From positions 62,001 to 126,000 of the forward strand of contig JAUCBJ010003333.1 in assembly GCA_032718475.1 (NCBI GenBank): a stretch of 64,000 nucleotides of DNA, written 5' to 3'. The notes beneath the pieces were generated by a model. That model was not told the DNA's origin. It saw only the letters and a program-made list of their open reading frames with translations, and made no database searches. Below, piece after piece: positions 1-10,301 of this stretch (position 1 is its first letter; each line of letters begins with the position of its first letter). Source of the DNA: Nemertoderma westbladi. Taxonomy: Eukaryota > Xenacoelomorpha > Nemertodermatida > Nemertodermatidae. The position numbers and the translations under genes were made by a program.

Positions 1-1404
1 GCAATCACTGCCATGAAATAGAACATTTATACCTTAATAAGTTACAACATTTGAAACGGAATGGAAGTAAATATGGTAGAAACAAAAATAGTTAAGATTA
101 GAAAAGCCGGCCGTCTCACTCAAAATGACTCTTTCACATACTTTACGACTACAAACCCGTCACAATGTCAAATAAGTATGAATACCTCGTGTCACCCTAC
201 AAACAGCGCTGTGCTTCACCAACCATATAAAAACCAAAATAAAAAAATGTTACGGTGCAATCGGCTCCATTTCTCACCTATATCTGCTCTCGGGCCAGTT
301 ATAAAGTCTATAACATGTCCCTCGGGTAAATAACTCGTAAAATAACTAAATAACCTGGTAATAAATTATGTTATAAAGTTGGAAACAATTTCTATTAATG
401 ACAAATTTAAATTCTTATAAAATATGTAACTTTTATAGCTAATAGGAATAGAACAGTTGTCAACAATAAAACAGGGGTAATATTGAAGGGGCACTTTAGC
501 ATAGCCCGATGTGTGGGCGTTTTTTGAAAATTTTGCAGCATTTTTAAAATAATTTTTTTTTAGTTTTTAAATGGTAACTGGAACAAATATAATATTATGT
601 TCAAATAAAATAAAACAAGTCGGCAATTTAATCAAATGAACGATCGAAATGAACACAAATTAATTTTAGATAATAATTCTTTAAATGTTCAAGAAAAATG
701 TCAGCTATTTGTTATATTTTGTTATATATTATTATATATATTATTTTATAAAAAATAATGTTCTAGAACAAATATTTTTACCCTGGAACTTTTTTTTCCC
801 GAGAAAAAAAACAAGGCTTGCATTAATATAAACCATAAACCTCTAAAACGCGAGAAAGGAGTTGTCACAAGCAATTGAACTATTGAAAGGATTTACAAAA
901 TTTCGTGCTGGCACCAAAATTGCAAAACTGCACCGAAAAATACAAGTTTGATACGCCTGGTGAAACTCGTATACTGAATATTCTATCGAAACCAGAAACC
1001 CAAAAACCCCTATTGCGTAAAAAAAAACAGGTTCAAAACAATCAATTTACAAAATTGACTTATTTAAAAATTTGGTGCTGCACCAAAATTTGGCCCCGAG
1101 AAAAACAAGTTTGAAATTTTTAAATTAATTTATATGAATTCCATCTAATTGCAAACACCAACAGTCCACTGATGCACCCGTCTAGTTATATTAATATTCA
1201 GTTGAAATATTTCAAATTAATAAAATACTAAGAAGGTATTATATTCTAGTTCAAAATAAATACTAACCAAATATCATCTTCAAACTTACGTGAGGACAAC
1301 ATCTGTTATTCACACACAATAAACTCTCGACGGCTCGTCGTGACTACAACATAAACACTGATAGTTGGATTAACCGTTAAACTCCTCCCAACGTTCCATT
1401 ACAT
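1..1404. other. AT-rich intergenic DNA, no gene seen
   Basis: I see no credible coding region or RNA gene here. The short open frames are low-complexity and lack family signatures. The sequence is AT-rich with poly-A and poly-T tracts and may hold decayed repeats that I do not recognise. Confidence 0.6.
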
Positions 1405-1518
1405 TTAATTATAAATGATTTGTTGTGGGGTGGGTGACGGCGAATAAATATATGTTAAAATACTATAACATATATTTATTCGCCGTCACCCACCCCACAA
1501 CAAATCATTTATAATTAA
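1405..1518. repeat. Perfect 53-bp inverted repeat (hairpin)
   Basis: The arms at 1405-1457 and 1466-1518 are exact reverse complements with an 8-nt loop. The outer ends read TTAATTATAA and TTATAATTAA. No mismatch is visible over 53 bp, which is unusual for old intergenic DNA. It could be a very young miniature foldback transposon, a cruciform-forming site, or a library or assembly fold-back artefact. Confidence 0.9.
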
Positions 1519-1832
1519 TTAACACGCACGGCCGGCATACGGGGTTACAGTGGTTTCTACAACACTGTATAATAGTTATTCTTTGAGGCATGGTTGCCAT
1601 TTCTGGCAGAGCACGGGAATAACATTGTACTTTCCTATGAGTGACGTAAAAAGGCCTAAAAATGATAAAAGAAAAAAGTACTATATCATATATTCCATTA
1701 GATTTACATTTCGGGGCTCGCTAGCCCCCCCCCCCCCCCCCCCCCCTTATTATATATAATTATATTCGAATAAGAAGAATAAATTATAGTTAAATGTTAT
1801 TTTATCTTTTAGATTCAATAATCCCCCTAACA
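1519..1832. other. Spacer with a 22-bp poly-C tract
   Basis: Non-coding spacer. A run of C occupies about 1725-1746. A pyrimidine-rich stretch ending in TTTTAG at about 1804-1812 would serve as a splice acceptor for the WD40 fragment that follows. Confidence 0.5.
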
Positions 1833-2686
1833 ATGGCGGCGATCCTGGAACTCAAACTGATCCCGGGTACCGAGGAGGTTGTATTTGTGTCTCACAACCT
1901 CCCCTGTATCATAAACTCATCGACTCTCTACGAAAAGGAATATCTACCACGATCCGGAGGTTCTATCGATTACTACACAGTCGCGGTTTCTTCGGACGGG
2001 AACCGCGTTGCCTCGGGAACCTTGGGGGGGGGGGGGGTCGGTGACAGTCTGGGAGCGGGAAGCGAGCGGTTGGAGGGTCGTAGTGGAGGTACCGGGGATG
2101 GGAGTTAGTGGTTGGTGAGGGGGAGGGTAGAGCGGGAATAGATATAAATCCCTCCAACCGGGACGTCATAGCAACATGTGGGGACGTCGAGGGATTTCTA
2201 TTATATCAATAACTGGTAGGAACTATAAGGTTACGAACTGGGTGGGGCATTCTGGGTGGGTTAAATGTATTCGGTTCGACTCGAACGGGTCCCGGTTGGC
2301 CAGCTGTTCGCGGGATAGAACAGTAAAAGTTTGGCGGACCGGAACCCGGGAGCTGTTGTACCAATACCGGGGGCACAGTGGGAGGGTCTGGGATCTGTGT
2401 TGGGGTCCGGATGGGGAGTCTGTAGTGTCGGTAGGCGAGGGAGGGATGATCCATCGCTTCGTTGTTGGTACAGGGGAGACCTTGTGGAGACAGGAAGCAA
2501 CTCCTGAGGTCCGGAAGATCGTATTGAGTCCCAACGGGTTGAGGATCGATGCTGTTGGGGAGAACGGGTTGATTTATAGCCTATAATAAATTCTGGAAAC
2601 GGGGAGGTTATCAACCGGATTGAAGGAACTGGGAGCCACATCGACGCTGTGGATTTCTGTAAAGACAAACCGGCTTATTATTACAG
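1833..2686 (+). pseudogene. WD40-repeat gene fragment broken by frameshifts
   Basis: The first ATG with a reasonable context (AACAATGG) is at 1833. WD40-type blade sequence runs through the whole stretch but hops between frames. The first frame ends at a 14-base G run (2024-2037), after which VTVWERE-like blade sequence reads in another frame. From 2176 a third frame gives two clear repeats (GHSGWVKCIRF...RTVKVW and GHSGRVWDLCW). After the stop near 2586 another blade (GSHIDAVDF) reads in yet another frame up to a possible splice donor, CAG/GTAATT, at 2686/2687. WD40 proteins are scaffold beta-propellers with many partners, so no specific role can be given. The G run could be a sequencing error, but at least three shifts favour a decayed gene. 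A large intact WD40 gene lies at 54268-56535. Confidence 0.7.
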
Positions 2687-3072
2687 GTAATTAATTAATA
2701 GACTTCTTTTATTACAACACGTTCAATTAATTAGTTATGCCTAGGGTCTAATTCAATACCGTACCACGTACCATAGTAAGTAATAATAAATAACACTTAT
2801 ATGAATTAAATACATTAATTATTATTCTCTAAAACAATTTAATTTATTTAATAATTGACTTACCGATATGATGCGGATTAACTGAATATTACCCTTCACT
2901 GCCTCCTGCCAATATTGGGTACCATGGGAACGAAATTAAAATTAGTCTAATTTCAGAATATAGACCACTGAAAATCAGAAGGTATTACAACATAGTCATG
3001 TTGTCAGATAGTTTTAGGTACAGTTTGGATCCGGTAAATGTAACATAAAATAAACTAATAAACCAGCATTTA
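2687..3072. other. AT-rich spacer ending at a target-site duplication
   Basis: No gene is seen. The last five bases (3068-3072, ATTTA) are the left copy of the target-site duplication of the retroelement that starts at 3073. The other copy is 25726-25730. Confidence 0.7.
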
Positions 3073-3433
3073 TGTTCGCGCTTTTAGACCTTTAGCAGTT
3101 TTAGTTGTCCTCTTGTTTATAAATCGACTTTAGCCTATATCAATTATTTAATGTACTGAAGTTACATCAGCCGAAGCCAGTCTGTGCGCGATCATTCACC
3201 CACAGTTAAGGGAGACTGGATTCGGGAGCCTTGAGAGTTATTGCAATGTAGATCTACTGTATTATTCGATTGATTGTTACTATATAATCTCTGACAATAT
3301 ATTTACTTTTGGGGAAATATTAACAGTTCCTTTAGGACGTGGCGCTTTAAGTATAAAAACAGAGTTATGACTTATACTAATCACAACTAGATGGCCACAG
3401 AGTTTCGTAAATAGCGCATTCTTTAGGAGATGC

Positions 3434-3516
3434 TTTATTATCTTTCACACTACTTCACACGACTTCACACTACTGCGCACTAATCTGCCGACCGTCACTG
3501 AATTTGATCATATATA
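3434..3516 (-). promoter_or_regulatory. LTR core promoter and polyadenylation signal
   Basis: On the minus strand a TATATA box (3511-3516) is followed about 75 bp downstream by AATAAA (3434-3439), the usual U3/R arrangement of an LTR. The same pair is present in the other LTR at 25022-25027 and 24935-24940. The assignment rests on motif and order only. Confidence 0.5.
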
Positions 3517-4108
3517 AGGAAGATCGCAACTGACACTTGTAGGGATTATGAAATAGCATTTAATTCACACAAAAACCACTATAATTTAAGTCGCAGTTGC
3601 TACCGGTAACCTGTTCCTCTTACCTTCAGTAATCAAGAAGATTGGGGGTTTTATGATTATTTATCGGTATTCTCCAAATATATCAGCAATATACATCAAT
3701 ATAACAACAATTAATAACAGACCGTAAACAGAAGTAAAATAATGCGGTGAACAGTCAGTATGTGTTACGTAATGCATTGGGTTCAGTAATGAGATAGGTG
3801 GGATAATAGATTTACGTTCTTGTAATCAAAGCCATCTGATGTTTAGGCCAAAGTCTGAAACTTCTACACAGAAGTACAGAAGAATTCCAAGCCGGTTCTG
3901 AGGCTCAGAAAAAGGTAAACAAAGACCGTAATGCATTGTGCGGGTTTCCATAGGCCTCTATTAGACATAAAGTGAAAATTGCTCTGATTGGCTGAGCAGA
4001 ACAAAGAAGTTCCACGTCCACAAAGAATCAGCTGAGAGATTTCGTCATCTGGGCTCTGATTCCTCCCTTTCACGTATTTGGATAAGTTTAGGGCTATTTT
4101 AGAGTATT

Positions 4109-4199
4109 CTGCGCATTGCGGCAAAAATGACTTGTTATGTCCGCAAAAGCACCTACACTGCGCATTGCGGGAAAAATGACTTGTTATGTCCGCAAAAGC
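4109..4199. repeat. Tandem 42-bp repeats at the U3 end of the LTR
   Basis: Two copies (4109-4150 and 4158-4199) share GCGCATTGCGG...GACTTGTTATGTCCGCAAAAGC with one base difference. The other LTR has the same pair (about 25630-25721). Short duplications in U3 often act as enhancers, but that role is inferred here. Confidence 0.7.
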
Positions 4200-4201
4200 T
4201 T

Positions 4202-4816
4202 TTACACCGCTCCCAGAAAATGGGATTTAAGTCTATAAAATATAAAAATCACAGTTTCTAAAATATAAAAATACTCTAAACGATTAGTCCTTCTTACATG
4301 AACGGCGTTTACAAAGTTTTTTGAGGCTAGCAAGAGTCCTTTTCTCTTTGGGTGAGCCACTTTACTAGGAGGGCTATAACTCCTGGGTGAGGGGTGCAAT
4401 ATGATTGCATCGGAAGGTTTAGGGTTACGGTTGGTGTATCCTCCGGTCGAGGTACCCGGTTGATTGATATCAACCTCAGCGGAACGAGGTCGAACAACCT
4501 TTAGAGCGCGTTTCAAGACGGCGGCTCTTACTGGTCCCTGACGAGTCGTTTGCACGAGAGCAGTAGATGGACCGTGAGTAGTGAGAAATTTCCTCGGTTT
4601 GATGGTTCTTTCTAACTCGCGTTCTCGGGCTCTATATTCATAGGGTCGTCTATGAACTTCCTGTAGTTCTGGATGCGAGTTGATGAACAAGTCACCATAT
4701 TCCGGATCTTGACGGATGAAGTTGATCAAGTTATAGGAATTAAGGTCGTTAGGATTAATGTTCCTGAGGTACTTGCGAACAAATTTGGTCGAAATATTCT
4801 CGCCAACACGCTTCAT
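4202..4816 (-). CDS. Unknown protein, last ORF of the retroelement
   Basis: A 204-aa ORF whose stop codon lies within the first bases of the 3' LTR. Much of the protein is basic and Pro/Ser-rich. The N-terminal part looks like a folded helical segment (about residues 1-60). The C-terminus (about residues 180-204) is rich in Phe, Ile and Tyr and could be a membrane segment followed by basic residues. I recognise no family. Its position after integrase and against the LTR is where an env-like gene would sit, but no signal peptide or fusion motif is visible. It lies in the same orientation as the other extra ORFs at 4892-8538. Confidence 0.5.
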   Translation of the reverse strand: MKRVGENISTKFVRKYLRNINPNDLNSYNLINFIRQDPEYGDLFINSHPELQEVHRRPYEYRARERELERTIKPRKFLTTHGPSTALVQTTRQGPVRAAVLKRALKVVRPRSAEVDINQPGTSTGGYTNRNPKPSDAIILHPSPRSYSPPSKVAHPKRKGLLLASKNFVNAVHVRRTNRLEYFYILETVIFIFYRLKSHFLGAV

Positions 4817-4891
4817 TAGCTCGTACCTCGGTGTGCGAGATTTTTGCTCAACGGAAGCAAAGAGATACGGGTGAAACGCATAGACTCCTTC

Positions 4892-5425
4892 CTAGGCATG
4901 TCCAGGGTAGTATCGATGATGTGACTCGCAATGGAGATCCGCGTTAGCTTCCCAGGCTCGAATGTAACGTAGGGCAACCATTTCGTCTACACTTTCCAGA
5001 TCTCGGTTGAAAGGGCAATCGAAACTTGCGTGTCCTTTAAACTGGCAATGATGGCATTGAGTCATAAATTGAGGGCAGACTGCGAAGATGTGTAAGTTAT
5101 TGAGTCTACAATACGCACAATAGATCTCCATGGTAGGTTGATCTTGAAAGTAGGAGCAGGGTACGCTGGAGTCCACCGGGGTGAAGTGGTCTCGTGATGC
5201 GCATAATCGGCAACGTTTCATAGAAACATAATTGGCATGCTGATAATCGTATGCGGTGAGACATTGTGGACCTTGATACCATTCCAGGACATAGTCGTTG
5301 TCACTGCTCCTGGGCGCTGTGGGTTGAATTTCCTCGAACTCTAAGCAAATTGGTCCGTCTTCCAATTGCATAGCTGAGGTAGGTGTAGCTGTCTCCTCAA
5401 GCGAACCCACTGTTTGATCTTCCAC
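4892..5425 (-). CDS. Zinc-knuckle protein (extra ORF of the retroelement)
   Basis: A 177-aa ORF. Near residues 140-155 it has a canonical retroviral-type zinc knuckle, CX2CX4HX4C (CHHCQFKGHASFDC). Just before it is a near-match, CAYCRLNNLHIFAVC, with one extra spacer residue, and further upstream a CX2CX4HX9C group. Such knuckles bind single-stranded nucleic acid in Gag nucleocapsids. Finding them downstream of integrase is odd, because the Gag of this element already has its own cysteine cluster at about 15.43-15.6 kb. The N-terminal 50 residues are acidic. It may be a second nucleocapsid or an RNA-binding accessory protein; the family is unknown. Confidence 0.6.
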   Translation of the reverse strand: MEDQTVGSLEETATPTSAMQLEDGPICLEFEEIQPTAPRSSDNDYVLEWYQGPQCLTAYDYQHANYVSMKRCRLCASRDHFTPVDSSVPCSYFQDQPTMEIYCAYCRLNNLHIFAVCPQFMTQCHHCQFKGHASFDCPFNRDLESVDEMVALRYIRAWEANADLHCESHHRYYPGHA

Positions 5426-5446
5426 GATAGAATAACCTGTGGGGAT

Positions 5447-5767
5447 TCAGGGTCTTTGTATAACAGAGGAATGTAAGTTCTGTATACAAACGTCCTTGAA
5501 AATGGCGAATCCAGCGCTGTCTAACTTCTCAGCAGCTGAGTCTCTTAGGCTGAGCTTAGTCAGAGCGCGGTCCTTGAACTGACTATCAACGTTACGGAAC
5601 AAAGTCAGAAAGCGCCTAAAGCATTCGAATCGAATGAATTTATTGTGTTCATCTAGCTTGGCGAGTTTGGTTCCAAGTAACAAGGGATGGGCGCATATAG
5701 TGCGACTGCACACATCGGCTAGCCAACCGGCAAGTGCGGTATTCTCGAAGATAGTGTATATAGCTAA
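5447..5767 (-). CDS. Unknown ORF, possibly part of a broken gene
   Basis: An open frame of about 107 codons follows a stop at 5768-5770. It has no ATG near its start (the first plausible start is a GTG at 5713). The sequence is helical and charged. Its end is only 22 nt from the zinc-knuckle ORF, and it follows the 5788-6540 gene by 20 nt. It may be a separate short gene, an exon, or a frameshifted middle piece linking its neighbours. No family was recognised. Confidence 0.35.
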   Translation of the reverse strand, partial: LAIYTIFENTALAGWLADVCSRTICAHPLLLGTKLAKLDEHNKFIRFECFRRFLTLFRNVDSQFKDRALTKLSLRDSAAEKLDSAGFAIFKDVCIQNLHSSVIQRP

Positions 5768-5787
5768 TTAGGGACAAAGTGGAACAC

Positions 5788-6540
5788 TCATATGAAGCTA
5801 TAAACGACGCCAGGTGCGGTTAAAGGTCCGTCAAAGTATAATCGAGAATAATGATCTCCATATTCTTGTTGATAGCTGATAGGGTTTCCGACTTTGAAAT
5901 TCCATCCGTATTCTTGGAAGGCAAGATGTCCGATGGAGGTTCGTTGTACTTTATTGATGCCGCTGGATGTATTGGCATACATTGTTCGGAAGAAACCTCA
6001 GCCTTCTGCCCAGGGAGCAATCAGCTGGGTGTCTACGAAAGGATATGGGATATTCTCCAGGTTCCTGAAGTCATTTTGGAGATCTCCATAAACAGCTGAG
6101 CCGATTTTAAGGATTCTTTCGTTAAACAACATCTCGAGCACTGGCTGGGGCAACATCGATCCATCTATACCCATGGCCGGTTTGCGCTCGGTATCGGTGA
6201 CGTAACGCTGTGCGAGTTCGAATTGTCCATGTCGGAGATTCTTTTGTATCTCAGTGAGAGTCTCAAAAGAATAATCGATCACGTCGGAACACGCTCGAGT
6301 AAACACATGGGTAGAACCAGCTAGTCCTCGTATGTGTATCATTTGTGAGGTTCCCAGTACGGCAACCGGAACGCTACCTTCGTTATCGTAAGTGACAACT
6401 CCATACATTTCGATAACGTTAAGAGTCTCGTTCCACTCTTTAGTGGCGTTTTCTATGGTCATACCCACCGGATGCCAAAAGGTGGCGCGTTCGCTAGCGT
6501 TAGGTAGATCGCTATACTTCCGATAATGTGTAGTATACAT
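5788..6540 (-). pseudogene. Unknown protein with one in-frame stop (extra ORF)
   Basis: About 250 codons are interrupted by a single in-frame TGA at 5998-6000. The frame stays open on both sides (ATG at 6540, end at 5788). The composition (many aromatic, Gly and Pro residues, and alternating hydrophobics) suggests a beta-rich protein, which might suit a capsid or structural role, but no motif identifies a family. It starts 15 nt after the stop of the 660-aa ORF, as in a polycistronic block. Whether the TGA is decay or readthrough cannot be decided here; the damage elsewhere in the element favours decay. Confidence 0.5.
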
Positions 6541-6555
6541 CTCTACATCTCCATA

Positions 6556-8538
6556 TCACTGTATTCTCTCTTCCTCGAATAATACGTCGAGATTCCAATG
6601 AACTAATCGAGTTTTAATAAATCCATCGAGATTATACGGGGGCATTATATCCTTTTCTATTCTGGAAACATTATAAGGTTTTCTGAATGAGTTTACGTTG
6701 ACCAATTGATCTAAATGTTTCTGTAGTTGTTCGAGTTCAACAAGATCTAGGGGATTTATCAGTGGTAGAAACCTTAAACTGTGCGTAGGATCTTCCTGTT
6801 TCAACATAAAATATTGAGTTAGATTGACGTAATAAGGATGGTATTTGATCCCATAAAATGAGCTCGGTAAAGGTCTGGCGCGTAGGTTGACCTCGTGTAC
6901 CATACGACAGACAAGATCCGCTCGATTGTCCGGAGGTTCAACGAGTATACCGTCGACACGAGCGGCCTCGATTGGCGGACATTGTAACATAGGAGCGTCA
7001 GCGATAAGATCTCTAGATCTTAAGTTGATATCAACCAGTTGGGGTTGTACCGTGGCGAAGAGTTTGTCTCCGAAATGAGGAACCATCGAGGGGTGAATGA
7101 TGGTTTTGGAATAGAGATCAGTCATAAGGATTTGAGCTTCTGGTTGGGCTAAAGCTGCTTCTTCTCTCTCGTCCATTTCGATGTGCTTCTCCTCGAGCTG
7201 ATTTTCCTCCGCTTGTCGTTGGAAGCGTTCGTCTAAAAACTCTTGTAGAGAGTAGGTTCGTCCAAGTTCGATGTCTTCCTCGAGGTTCTGGATTTCTCGA
7301 TCGAACTGCGGTAAGGCCAATTCCTTTACAGCTTGGACTTGCTGCTGCAATTTACGTTTATCTAAACAATCGTAACTTCCTTTTCCGATCTTTTGCCGAA
7401 TAGCGTCTAACGCGTTTCGTACAACGCTCTCCTCGACCTCGGTGATGGGTTGTATTGGGGTTAAACCGGGACAATTATACGGGTTGAACGGCGATATTAA
7501 ATGTCCGCGTCCCAATCCGGCTAGGTAGGATGAGCGAATATCTAGAGAGCCCACTACCGGAGTGCCACTGATTAATTTTTCGGGTAACACTAGATCTTTG
7601 AACAGTGAGTACAGTTCAGGAGGATCCGTTATACTATTAGGATCAAGAGTCTGAGGTCTCTCCAGGGAATGAGGAGGTCTGACCGAGTATTCCGGAACTC
7701 TGATCATCGGTTTATTTAAGGATCGTTTGAGGCGAGCGAGCGTAGGTGATACGTCGAACAAGTTTCGCTCGAAACTCCCGTAAGTATAGCGAGTAAAACT
7801 GTGTTTAGCACAACGTCTCCGCGGATGTTTATGTCTTTCCGTTTGTTGGTTGGGTCTAGGGCATTCATCGCAATAATACCAAAGACGCACGTCTTGTAGG
7901 GGAAACGCGGGTGATCTTTCTCCAGTTTTACAATATTCCTCCATCTGTTCGAAGCTATCCGTTACAACAGGTAGCGGTCGATCGGCGGTAAGATACATCA
8001 TAGTGAAATAGAGTTGTTTGAGTTCTATCATAGGGTCATTATGTATTCCTTGAGGATATCGAGTTTCTAGATTTTGTTGACTGGCTACATTGAGATATGT
8101 TTCTCTCAAGAATTCCAAATATTCGTTGAAGTCACTTCGTTTATCCGGCTCTTCAATGTCTTCCCTTTCGAGTCGGTTTCGAATAGAATTCTCATGTTCG
8201 ATTCTCAGTTTATCGTTCCGACTCCACTGGGTATGATATTTAAATAGGATCATTTCCCTTTCGGTGTCTACATCGTCCGTGTCGTGTAAATCGATAGGAT
8301 GACCAGTAGTTAAGAAGTCCATATACGTACCATTACGATGCATATAGTGAGTGGTGAATTTTCTATAGTCTAATTCACGCGTGAGCTGTTCCTTTGACAT
8401 TGGCGGTTCGATATAACAGCCATCGTCCTCCGTAGTGGGTTGACTAGCGTCGCCGCTTATTAAACTATCAACAAACGCTTGCAAGGGTAGGGTATATCGC
8501 TCCCTGATACCAAGATCATCTTCTATCAACTCAGTCAT
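6556..8538 (-). CDS. Large unknown protein (660 aa) after integrase
   Basis: The longest uninterrupted ORF of the retroelement. It starts with ATG at 8538 and is followed by three or four further ORFs on the same strand. It is acidic, with a long charged, probably coiled-coil segment at about residues 385-460. Near residues 220-245 is a Cys/His/Arg cluster (CDECPR...RRRCAKH) that could bind a metal. I recognise no polymerase, protease, envelope or capsid signature. That it remains open while gag and pol are riddled with stops suggests recent arrival, selection, or luck. It could be an env-position accessory gene of this lineage or cargo captured from another element. Confidence 0.55.
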   Translation of the reverse strand: MTELIEDDLGIRERYTLPLQAFVDSLISGDASQPTTEDDGCYIEPPMSKEQLTRELDYRKFTTHYMHRNGTYMDFLTTGHPIDLHDTDDVDTEREMILFKYHTQWSRNDKLRIEHENSIRNRLEREDIEEPDKRSDFNEYLEFLRETYLNVASQQNLETRYPQGIHNDPMIELKQLYFTMMYLTADRPLPVVTDSFEQMEEYCKTGERSPAFPLQDVRLWYYCDECPRPNQQTERHKHPRRRCAKHSFTRYTYGSFERNLFDVSPTLARLKRSLNKPMIRVPEYSVRPPHSLERPQTLDPNSITDPPELYSLFKDLVLPEKLISGTPVVGSLDIRSSYLAGLGRGHLISPFNPYNCPGLTPIQPITEVEESVVRNALDAIRQKIGKGSYDCLDKRKLQQQVQAVKELALPQFDREIQNLEEDIELGRTYSLQEFLDERFQRQAEENQLEEKHIEMDEREEAALAQPEAQILMTDLYSKTIIHPSMVPHFGDKLFATVQPQLVDINLRSRDLIADAPMLQCPPIEAARVDGILVEPPDNRADLVCRMVHEVNLRARPLPSSFYGIKYHPYYVNLTQYFMLKQEDPTHSLRFLPLINPLDLVELEQLQKHLDQLVNVNSFRKPYNVSRIEKDIMPPYNLDGFIKTRLVHWNLDVLFEEERIQ

Positions 8539-10301
8539 AGCTGCTATATGAGTTTATCGATATTATAATAAATTATATTTAGGCTAGCGGTCGTCGCTGC
8601 CTCCCCCTCAATGCTCCCGGACAGCGCAAGATCCTCAGCGCTGATGTACTGTCGTCGCTGTGCCTCTCGCCAACGTAGTAGCTACACAACGACAACAATA
8701 ACCAGCGCAAGTCACTCCACTGTCCGTCCCAAGGGCTTAGAATTACTTCAGGTTCTTGCTACAGAGGCAAGGTAACTTTCACAACTGCGACTCGCTACTG
8801 TAAACACACTTTAGTAGTAACATTCACCTATAAATGCACAAATTCCACACACCAGTCACAAATTGTACACATTCGGGCAATTTGTCCGTTAGTCAAGTGC
8901 CTTCCAGAATGCCACGTTATTATTATGTATCCCTGGATACTAGCAGGGTGCTATTTATTCCGTATGCTATTCAATGGGGCAAGCTTTCTATTGTTCTTTT
9001 AACTCGCTTCTAATTCTAGCGTGGTTGTTGCTATGGTGACATTATGGAAAGCTAGCAGTAGAATTAGGGTAATTCTCATGCATACAGATCTGGGATGCTA
9101 TTTAATAGTAATTCTTTAATTGTCAATATTCCCCTTTATAAATGATTTTATGAATTTTATCGGCTATTGACTATACATTGGAGATTCTCGCACACTAATA
9201 TACTTAATAGGGTGAATCTCCACTCCCATGATCTATTAATTAATGGAATTTTGGGAATGTTATAAATTGTACAAAATGACAATTTATCAAATTCATGAGA
9301 GGATATGAATTTAAAATTTATTCCCGTGAATTTTATTATTTAATATTAAAATAGACACAATTTTATTCCAGAACATGTCTGGGGACTAGGATCCTTAATT
9401 CTAGGAAATTTGTCTTTTTAAGAGTATCGGTAAGTGCTACGATATCTTAATCGACTAGTATTTTAAAGGATCTGAATTTTAACAGATTTTTGATTTATAG
9501 ATTTTCTTGGTTTACAAACTCCTTAAGAGTTTATTTGTCAGCATTTACTCTATTATAACATTTGTTTTAATAGAATTTATAAATATTTATTAAATATTAA
9601 ATATTTAAGATGGGCACCGATTTATTCCAGAACATGTCTGGGGACGTTAACCACTGATTCTAGAATTTTGTCTTTCAAGTATATCGGTGGGTGCCTCGAT
9701 ATCTTAATCGACTAGAATTGCAGATGGTCAAAGGGTTTAACAGATTTGTTTTGCGTTTTAACGCTACTGTTAAATGGACATCATTCTACTATATGTATTA
9801 TTTAATATACGGTATGAGAGCAATATTGCAAGAAGCTATGTCAGTGAGAAGAGGCAAGTCGTTTCCAATGTCTACCCAGAGCTTGGTTTAGCCGAGACAC
9901 GAGGATCTGAACTTTGCATTCCTAATACTCTACTTACCAATAATACTACCAATATTACCAATAATAAGTATAGTAGGAGCGGTATTTTGTACTTTAATAA
10001 GTACGGACATTTCATCTTACTGTAGTCACGTATTTATAATATGATACGGACAGTAAGGAAAGAGAAAAAAGAATTATTTCTCGCCGTTAAACTTAAATAT
10101 ATAATGCTAAGTAATTAAGTAATAAACACGAATATATATATTGCACTAATCTACTGAATAATCGCTAAAATAATATTCTACTAAATAAAATTAAAGAAAA
10201 CGATTATAATAATAAAATTACGTAATAATACATATATAAATATAAAAATAATAATAAAATATATATAAAATAATGTAGTCACACACCCACTCCAGACCCT
10301 G
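8539..10301. other. Non-coding spacer between integrase and extra ORFs
   Basis: About 1.76 kb without a convincing gene. Two imperfect direct copies of a roughly 105-bp block (about 9357-9460 and 9608-9716) share TTATTCCAGAACATGTCTGGGGAC and ATCTTAATCGACTAG. The CCAGAACATGTCTGG core is palindromic. The last 300 bp are AT-rich simple sequence. The spacer may hold a promoter or splice acceptor for the extra ORFs, but nothing proves it. Confidence 0.5.

Larger units (their letters stand above)
3073..4206 (-). repeat. 3' LTR of the giant BEL/Pao element
   Basis: Direct repeat partner of 24560-25725, in the same orientation. It begins TG and ends CA on either strand. Because the genes read on the minus strand this is the 3' LTR. 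Its U3 end (4109-4206) carries a tandemly duplicated 42-bp block. A TATATA box and an AATAAA signal lie mid-LTR. Confidence 0.9.
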
